64,000 nt of DNA. Origin: Leptodactylus fallax. Its lineage: Eukaryota; Chordata; Amphibia; Anura; Leptodactylidae. A program made the translations under genes and the position numbers. A model generated the notes under the pieces. That model was not told the origin of the DNA. It did no database searches and saw only the letters and a program-made list of their open reading frames with translations. The stretch lies in assembly GCA_947044405.1 (NCBI GenBank), contig CAMRHE010000012.1, positions 11,982,001-12,046,000 of the forward strand, in the 5' to 3' direction. Position 1 is the first letter of the stretch; every line of letters begins with the position of its first letter. Positions 11,632 to 25,574 of this stretch are shown here, piece by piece.

Positions 11632-12043
11632 CAGGGCTGTGGAGTCGGTACGCCAAAGCCCCGACTCCGACTCCTCAATTTCTCCTGACTCCGACTCCAA
11701 CTCCGACTCCGACTCCACCAAAATAGGCACCGACTCCGACTCCACGACTCCGACTCCACAGCCCTGGCACTGCTAAACCTTATAGGTTCACTCAGAACTC
11801 AGTCCCATCATTATATGAGGAATAGAACAGACCTTTACAGGACATTTCATCATTTTCAACATTTCATCATTTTCCCAAATTCTTATGAAAATATATTCAG
11901 CACATACTGCATTGTACTACTAACTGTACCAATTTATTATATATTTTGGGAGTCGGAGTCGGTCCATTTTATACCGACTCCGACTCCACCAAAATAGGCA
12001 CCGACTCCGACTCCACGACGCCGACTCCGACTCCACAGCCCTG
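11632..12043. mobile_element. hAT-type MITE with 8-bp target duplication
   Basis: Ends are the inverted repeat 'cagggctgtggagtcgg' / 'ccgactccacagccctg'. The element is bracketed by a perfect 8-bp direct repeat TGTGTAAC at 11624-11631 and 12044-12051, the target-site length made by hAT transposases. The interior is full of GACTCC/GGAGTC hexamers in both orientations. A second internal 'cagccctg' end at about 11759-11766 suggests either a nested copy or a duplicated end. It is non-coding, and the Ser/Arg-rich frame on the minus strand is an artefact of the hexamer. Confidence 0.85.
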
Positions 12044-12051
12044 TGTGTAAC

Positions 12052-12225
12052 GGAATGGTCAGTAGTTAGGAAGCGCACAGAGCAAAATGCACCAGGGAAG
12101 TGTAGTAATACGCTGCATAAGGTTTAAATGTAGTTATAGGGTGTAGATCTTGGAAGAGTAGGCATTTAGGAAGTGCATAAAGTCACGGTTACTGTGCAGA
12201 TGGCTTATCTACATTGGGCCTTCAA

Positions 12226-12256
<31 letters not shown>

Positions 12257-13890
12257 GTTTACTTTAACTGGTCTCTCGAGATATGTGGGATATGACACAG
12301 TTTGCTTCCCTCTAAATTTGGCCCTGATTTCTAGGAAAAAAGTTTCTCCCTTTAATATGTCTATGGTCTAGACATACTTTAAATTGCGAACAAATCCCTA
12401 ATATGGCCATGTGCAGTATACACCGTGCAGTATAATGCTCCGAACCAGTGAGTGGTAATAAATGAATGTTTTTAGCTCTTCTCATTCCACTGTCATTGTC
12501 CTGAATACAGGTGGCATGTATTATTGCTATTAAGAAACTCATGCCTTAAATACACAAATGCTGGAGGTGTAAGGAGTAGGTAGCAATTTCCATTAGGCAG
12601 TAAGTGCTTACATCTGATTTGAATCGCTCCACATTTGCTTCCTCATGATTGATCAGTGTTAAGAAGCCGGTGCGGAGGGGAGCTGTTTCTCATTAGCCAA
12701 CACATGCAAGTCAAAGCTGCAAGACTTTACAGTATAGCAATATATCTTTGATCTCCTTTTATAATAATATAATCCGATTTGCCAAACTTAAACAATCTAT
12801 TATGGATGGCTTAAAATTTATGTTTATGATTTGAAATAAAAATGGCAGTAGTTTAAATGCTCCCCTCCCCTGCACCCCATTTACAGTCAATAAATTACAC
12901 TGTAAAAATAAACTTGCTAATTTGTGTCTTATTAAAATGAAAATAGCTGTATACACCAATTGCAAAACGTGTTGCGAGTGGCCAACAGATGCATATCATG
13001 ACATATCCTTGTACTCCACAGTCTCATTCCTAGTGATCCCAGATAAGACGCTGGATCAAACCTATATTTTCTCTTTTTTTCTTCTGGCATTTTATACATG
13101 CCTGCATATTTTAATAAACGCACAGTGACCACAGATTTGGCTTGGCAGAAGGTTTATGAAACGCTTTGCATTTGGTATGGTGTCTGGAAACTCCACGGCA
13201 AAGACTATTTATTCAAAAAACAACTTTGTTTTCTTTTCCTTTCCCATGCTTGCGGTGGCTTCTTTTTCAATATAACCTATGTTCCATCCTCAACTACACT
13301 GCCCTGAAAAACAAGCCGAGTGAATTACCTACATTATATTTTCATGTTCACCTATACAGCATGCAGTACATATGTAAGTGACAACTTTCACTCATGCTGA
13401 CTACAATATATGGAGATGCCAAATTTGTCATTTACCGCAGTGGGGACTGAATTTTCCGTGCATAACGATAACTCTCAGAGTAATGTAAAATCTCAGATAT
13501 AATTTTTCCCATACCTTCTCCTTTTAACCACATCATTACCCATCCCTTGCCTGAATTTGACGGACATATGTCCTTTTCAACCGTTCTATGAATAGAGAAC
13601 CAAGGGACAAACACAGCTGTGCTACATATGACAAATTCTGCTCTGCTGCATATATAAAATACAACGGTAAACATGACTAGTAAAAGATCCTACAGAAACA
13701 GTATGCAAAGTAACTGGATGGAATTGTTGGAATTTGTTTGGCAAGTTGAGTTATTTTCTGAAACAAATCTTCTAAGTGCATTCTAGTCCTGGTAACCCTT
13801 TGCAAGCCTCACAGGCATCCCCCTCTCCCCCTTGTTTTTTACTACTCTCCTTTACTCCATCCTTTTGTCATTCTTAGTCTGTGGTGCCTG
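12052..13890. other. Upstream flank of NDNF, no recognisable gene
   Basis: Contains a poly-T run at about 12231-12254 and otherwise ordinary AT-rich sequence. A 'gcatatataaaat' TATA-like motif lies at about 13645-13657, with nothing else to support it as a promoter. Short frames of 66-80 codons carry no motifs. Confidence 0.4.
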
Positions 13891-13899
13891 TCTGTGCCC

Positions 13900-14392
13900 C
13901 TGTCTTTGTTTTTATAGTGAAGTTGGGCTGGGCTTCATACCATTCAGAAAGTGAGCAGGGAGAAGGGGCGGTGATTGGTTCAGGCATCTGTACCCTCCTC
14001 TCTTGGTTGGTGGGTTAGGTGCATGGGATTTATTCACAGGGGAGGGAAGGCTCTGTGCTCTGCTATTGACATTCAGTACCAATGCACTACAGTATTAGAG
14101 TGAGACAGAGCAGATACCTAACACACAGTGCAGAGGCACTGCAACTTTTCAGCAGAGCATCTATGCCAAGATCTACTGCACCCTCTTACCAGTGAGGATA
14201 TTGGATGTCAGAGCTCACCAGCAATCTTTATATCTGTCACTTTACAGCTTTTTCCTATATGTAAAGTTTTAGTGGGACTGAAAAAGTGAACTAACTGTGG
14301 CTGTGTCTAATCTACGACTTGAAGAATATTTCGGGGGTACATCAGAGAACCCAGGGACATTTACAGTGACGTCAGAAGCATCTAAAAGAAAG
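13900..14392 (+). promoter_or_regulatory. NDNF: Candidate NDNF promoter and non-coding exon 1
   Basis: This is the least repetitive, most GC-balanced stretch upstream of the coding exons. It ends in a strong splice donor (exon ...aaag then gtaagt, boundary 14392/14393). It includes an inverted CCAAT box (ATTGG, about 13975) and a perfect palindromic CRE, TGACGTCA, at 14367-14374. The first coding exon begins only one base before its ATG, so NDNF must have at least one upstream 5' UTR exon, and this is the best candidate I can see. Neither the transcription start nor the use of this donor is proven by sequence alone. Confidence 0.45.
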
Positions 14393-17300
14393 GTAAGTGC
14401 CAGGAACTTCTCTAATATATATTTATGTCAGCACCGAGTTTGTCATTTGACTTAACTCACCATTATATCATATAAGGTGATAATTCTGATTTTACGTAGA
14501 AGTACATGTAAACCTTTGTAAACCTTGTAATAACATAAACCATTACTAAAACAATACAAAAGTTAAATGATATATTCTGCTCTGCTATATTTTATGCTAT
14601 TAATGTACATATTTTTTCTCCCTAAGTACAAATCAGTTTTATATACTGAGCAGGTTATATTAATAAGTAATCTGTATTCCGCCAGAAATAAATTTGTGAG
14701 ATTTTGCTGGTTTTGTTTTTCTTTCTAAAACAATTCAAATAACTAAACAACATTAAAAACCAATAACTCATAACCAAGCATCCCTTCTCTCAAGTGAAGC
14801 CCAGGGGCTGGGGATGTGAGTGAAGGAATGACTGTCTGGCGATCAGTTGAAGGAGTTAATTGGTCTCTCTAAGTTCCAAAACCTTTGAAAAGTTTCTTGC
14901 AGAGCAGACCCAGGAAATTACAGCTTTGATATTGCTGCCAGTGCACAATCAGAGCCGCTTTATGACATGACTTGTAACTGGAGGAGGTATTTGACTTGTA
15001 TGGTAAACTTGGCAGAAGAGATCTCCACTTGATATTATTGTATTGTTGTGGCTGACTTTGAATTTTGTGTCTTGTTTGTTTTAATAATTCAGCTTTACAC
15101 TGAGGCTAAGCCTTGCTGCCTGTTCTAAGCAGATTTGTTGGTTAGAGATGAATCAGCAGGATGCTAAAGGTAGGGCTTGATCAAAAGAGATGGATTAGCA
15201 GACAAATAATCTCTTAGTACACATGTCACTGAGCAGGGAACATATGGCTGTCTTCTTTTCATAGTGTATCCCTTACATATAGTGATGACCTTATGAGTTG
15301 GCATGGTGTAATCCTGGGGCAAATCAATGCAGGGGTCATTTCAACCATGGCTAAGAGTTACCTTACTCCTTGTAATGTACTGGATAGTAAGAAGATAAGG
15401 GGCATCATGAACCTGATACACAGGGAGCTGCAGGCTTTTGTGTCATAACACTAATAACACTAGTTTTAAGAGCACCCCTCGCAAAGAACAACATATTACA
15501 AAGTATATTCAGTATGCATGTATTATACACTATATTAGGGCAATAGTCTTTCATATAAGACATTAAAATCATGGCCTGATTTTTGGGAATAAAAGGTACC
15601 CCGCTTAATATTTTGGCGTTAGTCACTTTGTTGGTGTGGGATATGGAACTGCTTCCTAGTTTAGGTACTTAATATAAGTAACGGTTTCAACTCCTATCAG
15701 ATCATATGTTGGTTGTAGGACACACTTGGTCTTTAACAAGTACAATAGTTTATGTTAAATTTACCCCAACTAAAGGTATTGCCTACAAGCATGTCTGTAG
15801 TACAATGTCTACATTTTAATGAAATGATTGCAGTTATACTGTAATAGGTTTACCTATACAAGTTCTTCTTTATGATAATCATTCTTTGTAAATCTTAATA
15901 GACCCATTAGGATATTGTATAACTATACTCTATTATAGCTTAAGATAAGCCATTACCAAATATTACCCCAAATATACAACATTCATTTGGGTTGAATTTA
16001 TAATATTTGATATAATATGTTAGATCATTGATTTGTGATTGAAATATATACTTAGTTGACAGAAAAATAATTTTTTTATGATAGGAGATCTGTATTAGAT
16101 CGTTTACATTGTTTTTCTCAGTGACAAATGTCTCTTAGAATTCTTGTTCTCACCGCAAGCCATTAAATAGGTCAAAAATAGAAACTGATTTCTGTAGGTT
16201 GATGTATCATAACCTCATGACAATGTCATGCTGTGCCCTTCTACCACCACTATGGGTCACTCTAGGGAAATAGATGGAACACTTTCTATAATCACACGCT
16301 CTGGAGCAATGAAGTTTATAAGGGGTCAATAAGTACTGGGATGTCGGGCAGCTCCAAAAATGATTTAACTATGAATGTGCTAATAACCCAAATAACGTTA
16401 TCAGCAGAAATTCTTTTTTAGGTTTAAAGATTTCTAGAAGCAAACCCTGTATACAGTAGTAGAGTATATTTATGTAAACCACAACTTTCAGAATTTGTAT
16501 TATCTGTTTTATGTGTAGACTAGAAGACTGGCCAGAAAAATGTGGTTTAGCTGAAGCCTCTTAAATACAGTGAATAGAATAATCCCAACCATTATGTAAC
16601 CCATTCTGTTGGAAGGCACTGCAGACAAATGCACTAAATACCCTTTGGCAATAAATGAGTTAATCAGAGATATGTCACTAGCTGTAAGGTGACACATTTC
16701 ATATTTTCTAAGGAGTTCTCAAACGGCACAGTATCAGATAGTATCAATTATTATATGGTTTCTAACTTTTAACAAAGTATTGGAGACATCTAGGAATGAT
16801 TTGTGTCTATTAATATCACATCCTAAAGAAGGAACATAGTACAAATTCAACCAAAATGTCAAAATATAAACAAATCCACCCAAAATTTTAAAGCAAAAAA
16901 TTGAAAGCAATTTTTTGTTTATTGTTCAACTGTATAATAGTCAAAGAAAAGGTTTTACAATTTTAGATAGTTTTTCAATGATCTGTAGTGTTGTGTAAAA
17001 CCACAGATAGCAATGTGATATCATGATTTACGGCAACTAGTAGTCAGCACTACTACACTAACAAAAATACTTCTGCGCCATCAGATAGATATATAGACAC
17101 ACTAATAGATATATAGATATCTGTAACAAACTCAGCTCTGCTACATCTGATAAAAACGCATCTGCCCTCAGAGCCTGCGAGTACAGTTTATGGCAGCTAG
17201 TTAAAGTAGCATTTATCTTCAAGCTGAAAAGAGCAGCCTATAAATAAAAGCTTTAGATTTCATTGTTTGCTTGGTGCATTTCTGAAATAACGTCCATCAC

Positions 17301-18837
17301 ACAGACGTAGGGTATGATGTCACAGGCAACTAGAAATAGATGTCAATGGGCATTTTCACTGTCTCGCTCAAGTTCCTTTTGAAAACATTCAGAATAAAAC
17401 TGCACGCAAAAGAGCTTCCTTTAAGCTTTGCCTGCAGCTTGTTTGTCCTGGAGACACTGTGAGGAATGAAGAAAGATGACATGCCCTTTAGAAATCCTTA
17501 TGTGGACGCTAGCACTACATTGCTATTACTTAATCTGTGAAAATACTTCTTTGTCTATTTTCGGAGGAATTCTAAAATCCTAAGAATGCTTTACTTTACA
17601 CAAACTACAGTTTATATGATTTGAAAAACTGTTTCTGTGCCAAACCATGCCATTAAGATGGTAATGCAGTGGCAAAGGGGGTAAATCGTGCAGTGTCCTG
17701 GCAGCAAAGAATTCAGTCAGTGTATTATAGCATATAGGACACTCCACTTCTCATCATCAGCTCCATAACTAATGATAAGAAGGAGACTCGGACTGGCATG
17801 AAGGAAAGAATCATAGTGAATATGGACTTTATTAGTAAAGTACTATACTGCTCACACGAGCCATATTTTCCTAAAATATTACCATATTCTCCATAATTCT
17901 CAATTTCCTCCTTGTAAACTGTTATGCTTATGCAGCTTATTTTAAGATCAGAACACATTTTTGGGTTTCTTGTCTTGTTCATTCTTTTCTGTCCCTACAT
18001 ATACACATACAAGGCCAATCTATGTCATTGTGAATTTATTATCATATTTGCTTTAACTGACCTCTTTTTATTGTGGTTCTCTCTGAATTTGTGTTACCAT
18101 GTGTTTTGTATGTAAAACAGAGAAGAACTTCGGTATGAAGAATTGATGGATTTTGGTTTTCTATATAAATTCACATCCAGACAAAATTTGTGTGTATGGA
18201 AATGGCAAGTTCCAAACAACAACCCAATCAATGAGTTATTGGAACATCTCTGTGATTGGGACCATATTCTGTATGTATAAACTCAATGTGACCTACATAC
18301 TTTTCACATCAGTGGAAAGTTACTGAAAAAACATCTGCAACGTTTAGTAACCTAACCATCTAAAAATTATATTTTAATAAAACTTCAAGTGAAATGTTTT
18401 CCCCATGTACTTCAACAGTGTTGTCTTGTCAGCATATCATTTTTTTTAATTTTTAACATGGATTTATACCCAGAGGCAGTTGCATGGTAACAGCTGGCGC
18501 TAACACATATTAGAATAATGCTGGCCATACCAACCGATTTCTGCTGGACTAGCCAACCATGTAATGTGTATGTATATGGGGGCCTCTGAAATCTCAGGGG
18601 AGATGCCATGGGGTAAAGAATGATTGGACAGTTGGATTTCAACATGTTCAATCCTTTTGTTCTTAGGGAGATAAGCTGCCACCCAAAGTGTCTGGCAATG
18701 GCTTAATCTTATCCCCTAATTTAGAACCCATGCCAAGTCGAGCATGAATGTGTGCAGAGAGATTGGAAGAAATAGGTACAAGCTTCAAGCATTTGGCTGA
18801 CAGATATGTGAAGAAAGTGGGCTGCCTTAGACCCAAT

Positions 18838-19165
18838 GGGGGAGATTTATTAATCTCCTATGCCACTTTTGTGACATAAACAACGTGCAGGTTTGTGACT
18901 TTTTAAAAGCCAATTGCACCAAAAATTGTGTTTTTGCTACTGGTGTTTTTATTCTACTTTCTGCGCTTTCAAAAATGGGGTTGTGGCGAGGCCATGCTGG
19001 AGGTGGGGCCTTTAGTCTCTAACAAATTTATCATCAGTTATGCCAGAAAACTGCCTTAAATGATGCCAGACATCTATGCAGATGCATGACCTGGCCTAGG
19101 TAGTGCCACATATATGTGGAAGCGTTCATCTCCTCATAAATCAGGCACAGTGTCCACTGGCGCAG
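18838..19165. repeat. Interspersed repeat with 'gggggagatttatta' end
   Basis: Left end 'tgggggagatttattaatc' and right part 'catctcctcataaatcagg' give loosely inverted ends over about 330 bp. Similar 'gagggagatttatcaag' and 'gtggggaatttattgag' starts occur near 22913 and 27709, so this is a dispersed non-coding family. No target duplication could be defined. Confidence 0.45.
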
Positions 19166-22100
19166 GAGATGTGAAGAGCAATGAAACACTGTAGACACCT
19201 TACACATATAATACTGTCTTCCTATTTTCTACGTATAAATGGAGTAGGTATAAAATGTATTGTCTCCCCCTATAAATTAAGTAGTCTACCTATCCCTAGA
19301 AATTATATAGACACACAAACTACTGTTGTGCTGTCTCTCCCTATATTTGAAATAGGCACAGATAATACTACTTCCCTCTCTCTATATTGATGATTAGGGC
19401 ATATACAGTACAACAGTCCTATACTAGTAGTCAATATTCCATCTTCTATATAGTCTCCCCCTTTAAATGCTGTAGATACAGAAAGTATTATCTTTGTGTG
19501 TGTGTCTCTCTAAATGAAGTGGGCATAGATAGTATTATAGAAATAGAAATTGATTGGGCTTAATTGTAAAACAGAACATATCATTGAATGGATTCAATGG
19601 GATATTTAAGATGAAAAATGGTGCCCACCTAATTCACAGACCTTTATGAATAATACCAAGCGTGTTACAGTGACTTTGCAGCAATAAACTATATCTAGCT
19701 ATTGGTTAGGGAAGTAATCACACTTCTTGGTTTTAAAATGAGCAAAGTCATTTGAAATCTTGTAAACTGTCCCTCCTATCCCTCCACCAGTGGCAAGCTT
19801 TGGTCTAGTCACAATAAACACCTGATTTGCATTTGTATCAGGAAAGATTTGTTATCTGTATTGTTTCTTTTTTCTATTATTTGCCTTGTAGAACTGGGAG
19901 GACCCTTCCTGCAGGATGCACAGGAAATCTGTGTTTGCTATTTGTGCTTGGCATGCGTTGCCAGTGCTTTGTTTAGTTAGTCATATGTGGTGATGATGAA
20001 AGGTGGATCCTAAACACTACAATATGCCTACACATAGAAATATGTTTTGCGATAACTCCATTAAATGATTCATAAAAAAATATAAAAAAATGTAACACCT
20101 ATGGACACAATCATTTCCAACCACAGAAGATGAGTTTTGCAGTTGTACACATAATTGTGCATAAATTGGATGAGTCAGGCCCTGGCGTGTTTGGGTAGAC
20201 AAAAATATGACTCCTCTCTTGAACTAGAACTAGAAGTTGGAATAGCTATGAAGTTACAAGGATGTTTTTCTTATTGAACTACATACATGTGCTCCTAGAA
20301 CAAAATTTGCTTGTAAAGTACTCTAGTTCAGCCAGAGTTTTAGCACTAAAAGAATTTTTATGTAGCTGCCCTCTCTGCATGACAGATTCGCATCTATGAT
20401 GATGTGGTTGAGTATATGCTGGTATTGTGTTGTACATCTGGGCTGAAGAGTTAAATGAACTAAGAAGAGGACAAACAAAATATGTACAAAACTAAATAAA
20501 GGAGGCCAGAAGTTCCTTTAAGAGACAAAAGTATAATATGTTACTGGCATGCTACTTTATCAAGTGCTAAAGTGACACTTATTAGAACATGTGGTAGACT
20601 CTACCAAATGATGTGGGCTGAGGATCAATCCCACATAGGTGCACATACGCCTTCAATAGATCTGTTCCTCATAATTTCCCTAAACGCATGCACGCTTGGC
20701 TTGGCAGAGTATGCATGTGTTCTGAATGGGAAAGGGGCAGTAAGCTGCTACCTGACACCTCTGGTGGTGGCTTATCTTCTCTTAGACAAAAAAAGGAATT
20801 GAAATTTGACATGCCAGATATGTCTTTTCCCCAACATCTTCTCTCAGGGGAGAGTTGGGGGGCTTCTATAGACATGAATTAATCTGCCAGTCGTGCCAAA
20901 ATCAGTGGGTACAATTGATTAGTTTGCTGTTATGTGTATTGAGGCCTTACATTAGGCTGCCAAGGGTCATAGACTGGAAAGGTCACACATTCTTTATTTT
21001 GCTATGGGTCACCCACACCTCTAGACACTACATAGATGCAAACTATGCTTAGATACAAACTTGACTTACTTCATCAGGAATAGTGGTGTTCTTGCCTTAA
21101 AGAAAATCATAAAAGACAATGGAGATCCTCAAAAGGACCCAGAAAGGCACGCAAACTAGAGAATAATTTTTACTAAGTGAAGGTTTCCAACCACTAAGTT
21201 GATAATATGAACACTAAGAATTAATTCTTACAGTTCTCAGAAGATTATAGTACATACAATAATAACAGGTGTGGAACTTGTTTTCAAAAAGAAGATTTAA
21301 GTTGTTTTTGCAAGTATTTTCATTTCTCTTGCTCTTTGTAGTCTAGCACTGTGGTGGAAGGGAAATAACTCAAGGTATAACATGTGGTTATGGATCATCT
21401 ACCTAATTCATGTGTTCTGCATATACAAGACTTGTCCTCTTCTGCTACATGCATGTGAGGAATTCTGGCATTAGGGACTGTGTTCTGCACAGTTTAGAGC
21501 ATTATTCTGAGCAGGGATGTAAAGGCGTTGGTTACATAAAATGCTGTTCTTAAGCGGATTATTTAGCAAAAGGAATTCTTTAGATGAGCAATGCTAAAAT
21601 TCCTGCATTTTACTGCCAGTGGTTGACAGTAAAACTAGAAAAGTCAAAAGTCAGGAACCTTCAAATACATTATCATACTAAAATACTATAAACAGCATTT
21701 TGTTCATAGAGTATATACAGTGTGTGGTATACATGTAAAGATGAGATCAGTACGATGAGTGAAAGTTACACTTATTTGTCTTTCTGGTGTAAAAAATTGT
21801 ATTTAACACATGTAAGTAATTACTATTATATGTAATTCCATCATTAATACAATTGGAAATGTAAACCCTGCAGTTACTGGCAGAACAAGTAATGCATGCA
21901 CCCTAAACAAACACAATTAAAAGTGGGAGGTAGCTTCTATCCACAGCTATTACAGACCCTCTTTTCAGGTTAACATATGGGATGGTAAAGTTCCTAGGTT
22001 CGCGTCAGGCTACAGTCTCACTGATGTGCAGATCACTAGAGCCCTAAGCAGAGTTTTAGATCTTATCTCTGTTATGATTTTCAGACAACGGTTATTGCGT

Positions 22101-22943
22101 TCAGACATATTTAGAACAGCTGTGAAATGCTGCTGAGCTAGATATGATCAGTGATAAATGAGCCCATTACATGTTCCCTTCTGCCACACATTCTGGGCCT
22201 GGTACGGTAAAGTGCAACGGGTGACCAAGAAGTAGCAGCAGAAGGTGCTGTACAAACATTAACCAACCTAATAGACCTTGTACCTACTATATCAGTGTGA
22301 TATCAACCAGAAAGAAAACAATGAATCGGACTTACAACATCATAGAGGTCTATGGTCCTGCAAGTTCAGTTCAGCAGATCACAAGAGGTTCAGCTAAACA
22401 AGAGTACAGTATATGATTCTCCATAAGGTAGCTACAGCGCAGATACTAGAGCTGTCACTACTGTAAAATTACTATATATTAGACATAAGCACATAACACA
22501 GAAGTCCTATTTTTTAACAGTTTATACTGCACATTATCAATTGTGAAAGTAATACTGAAATCAGTAAATAAACAGCTCCACGGCTCAATGCTTCTGCTTT
22601 TTGGTAACCTCTACAGCTGTCGTATCCTGAAGAATTATGTCTTTAATGGAGTACAGCTCATTTCCAGCCTGCTACATAAATGAACTGACATCAAAAGCCC
22701 GATTTGATTTGTGGAGTGCCAAATCTGAGACGAGGATATAGCTGTTCTCCAGAACACTGACTTACAGCCACTTCTGTCTATATTCTGAATGTGCCTTCAC
22801 ACATTTACAAGCAAGTACTAGAGAGCTGTCACTAGAATAACACCACACACTTTAGGAGCATGTTAATATAAGGATTGCAGGGCAAAACCGCCAGTTCTGG
22901 GGCTACACATTGAGGGAGATTTATCAAGAGAGGATTTTTAGGC

Positions 22944-23179
22944 TGAAGCCCCAAATTGTGAAAACGCAGTGTTTTACAGTACCTGCAAAGTGAATGGGAT
23001 TCTGGCTAATCCTAACCACACATTGCAGAAAAAAATCCACAGTGGAAAAGCTGCATTTTCAAAAGAGCTTGCGTTTTTGAAAATCACAAAATCGCAGTAC
23101 CTCAAACCCGCATTTCCGCCACAGTTTTTTATGCAGCTATTTTTTTATGCTGCACTTTGCTACATGGGGCTTTAGCCTT
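22944..23179. repeat. Foldback repeat, family B ('ggccccacgttg')
   Basis: The ends are inverted ('taggctgaagccccaaattg' left, 'ctacatggggctttagcc' right). Inside, A/T-rich and 'cgcagt' modules are arranged symmetrically around the middle. At least six relatives lie at 36648, 37158, 45155, 47810, 48150 and 60730. Non-coding foldback MITE-like family. Confidence 0.6.
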
Positions 23180-24201
23180 AAAGTCAGTTTTTCTGAAGTC
23201 TATTTTGTCATATGTTTTCTCAAATTTTTGTTTGCCACATAGCGTGATGTTTGATAAATTTGGTGCACTTTTAAGTCTAACACTTCTACCTTGAGATGCT
23301 AGTTTACATTCATTTTTAATGTACATTAATTTTTCATACAATATTCCTGCAACTAACACTTGAGATAATATCAAGAAGAAAAAAACATAGTTCAGGTAAG
23401 TTAAGACTGGCCTATTACCTAATGTGTACGGTGGAGATGTCCCAGCTCTACTTAAAAACAGATTTCGGAGGAGACAAGCTTTGGATACTTTGGATTTTAA
23501 CATGCAGCCAGTGATACATTTTCCCTGCAGCAGCCACTACAAGTGATATGCAGTTTTACACATTGGGAAATAAATTGCCAACCCTCTATACTTCATAGAC
23601 TGATCGGGCCAGCCAGAGCAAGAGCCACTCTTTATGAGTGGCTTTCTGATCTGACTAATGGGGACAAAGGTTCTGAACAGTGAATGCTTCCCTTTATGAT
23701 TTCCATGCAGTACAGTAGGAAATATAGAACAATGTCTTCATGAGTCAACCTTTTAACAAAATAATCCTGTTGGTTGGATAGGGCTCAGATTACAACATTT
23801 TTCCAATCTGTGCATGAATTTGGCATTTGTTATATACATACTATAGGATATGGGGTTGAAGTAAGTCAGATAGCCACCCATTTATTGCATTAGTAAATCT
23901 CAGATGGTGCATTAGACCTATAGTGATCACTTTAGTGAATCCCCAGTGTCATTACCACACAAGTATCAGCAATGTGCAAGTATAATCTAGTCTGTGTACT
24001 ATTATTATAAACTGCTGAAACTGATTACAATATCACAATGCTAAATATTAGTTTATGTAATAAACAAAGTTTATACAACCAACAGGAAATGATCTGAGCT
24101 CATGCACATCCTGTTTGCTCCGCATGGAATGTCTGTGCTAGAAACAGCTGCATTAAATACAAGCAGTAAAACCACTGCCTATGTCTCCCTGTGTAATACA
24201 T

Positions 24202-24204
24202 ACA

Positions 24205-24244
<40 letters not shown>

Positions 24245-24247
24245 TGT
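24202..24247. repeat. (AT)18 microsatellite in a perfect palindrome
   Basis: Eighteen AT dinucleotides at 24207-24242, flanked by acagg and cctgt so that the whole 46-bp stretch is a perfect palindrome. It is likely to be unstable and cruciform-prone. Confidence 0.95.
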
Positions 24248-24841
24248 CAGCATCCATATAGATGGTGTATAATTATACATCATACTTATATTTAAGGCTT
24301 TCAAATTTTGCCTAATTTATATAAAAACATAATGACATAGAATGCCTTACAGTGGTCAACCAATACTTAGTGTATGGTTCACATACTGAGAAGATGCCAG
24401 GCATCTGCAAGAGTCAGACTTCAGTACAGGCATACAGGCAGTATAGAAGCTGGGGCTGGGGGATGGGAGCTGAATATACTCATGCACTATATTGCACAGA
24501 TCTGCAGAGTACACTAAGAAGAAAAAGCCTAATTGCATATTATTGAAAAACTTGCATTTCTTCTCCCAAGCTTAGCTTGGAGAACATGTGGTCTCCTCAC
24601 AGACGATCCTTATGGGCACCATGGCAATCAGCTGATTGCTTCACCCCTGGTTCCTTAGATACTTGGAAATACCGTGTTTCCCCCGAAAATAAGACACCCC
24701 CCGAAAGTAAGACATAGGAGAGGTTTCGTAGAATTGCCTAATATAAGGCATCCCCCCGAAAGTAAGACGTATGTTCCCGAACAGAACATACGGTATATAC
24801 GATATGTGAGGCCGCGGGCGAACCCCACAATCTCTGCTATC

Positions 24842-24879
24842 ATTATACTCCGGGGTCTTTTCAGACCCCGGAGTATAAT
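24842..24879. repeat. Perfect 17-bp stem hairpin
   Basis: Arms 'attatactccggggtct' (24842-24858) and its exact reverse complement (24863-24879) enclose a 4-base loop. Related 'attatactctggggtct' copies occur at 25082 and about 35750, so it is a repeat-family module and not a terminator. Confidence 0.85.
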
Positions 24880-25099
24880 AATCGGAGGCCCAGAGTTGGT
24901 GAGGGAACATAAAAAACAATGTACTTACCTGTCCTACGCTTCTCCAGGCTTCGGGCCTGTTTGGTGACGTCGCAGACGTCAGTGGACGTCATTTTGCGTC
25001 GAATCACGTGACGCCGGCCTGGTCTAACATTGAAGAAGGCCGAAGTAGCGCACGTTTCTATCCTCCCCTGGGTCTCCGATCATTATACTCTGGGGTCTA

Positions 25100-25574
25100 T
25101 GTGCAGGGGCCACTATGGGGAATGATATTGTGTGCAGGGGCCACTATGGGGAATGATACTGTGTGCAGGGGCCACTATGGGGAATAATACTGTGTGCAGG
25201 GGCCACTATGGGGAATGATACTGTGTGCAGGGGCCACTATGGGGCATGATACTGTGTGCAGGGGCCACTATGGGACATGATACATGTGTGCAGGGGCCAC
25301 TATGGGACATGATACTGTGTGCAGGGGCCACTATGGGACATGATACTGTGTGCAGGGGCCACTATGGGACATGATACTGTGTGCAGGGGCCACTATGGGA
25401 CATGATACTGTGTGCAGGGGCCACTATGGGGCATGATACTGTGTGCAGGGGCCACTATGGGACATGATACTGTGTGCAGGGGCCACTATGGGACATGATA
25501 CTGTGTGCAGGGGCCACTATGGGACATGATACTGTGTGCAGGGGCCACTATGGGACATGATACTGTGTGCAGGG
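25100..25574 (+). repeat. 31-bp minisatellite, 15 units
   Basis: Fifteen tandem units of 31 bp plus a partial one, with consensus halves 'actgtgtgcaggggccac' and 'tatgggacatgat'. The first four units carry 'ggggaatgata' or 'ggggaataata', while most later ones carry 'gggacatgata'. This shows two waves of expansion. One unit (near 25280) has an extra base. The array sits inside the TA-flanked element 24672-25981. Confidence 0.95.

Noticed and set aside
11571..11759. Ser/Arg-rich frame resembling an SR protein
   Set aside because: Product of GACTCC hexamers in the hAT MITE.
24842..24879. Rho-independent terminator-like hairpin
   Set aside because: Not meaningful in a vertebrate genome; it is a repeat-family module with copies elsewhere.
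25100..25574. CRISPR-like array of regular repeats
   Set aside because: Units are contiguous without unique spacers, in a vertebrate transposon; this is a minisatellite.
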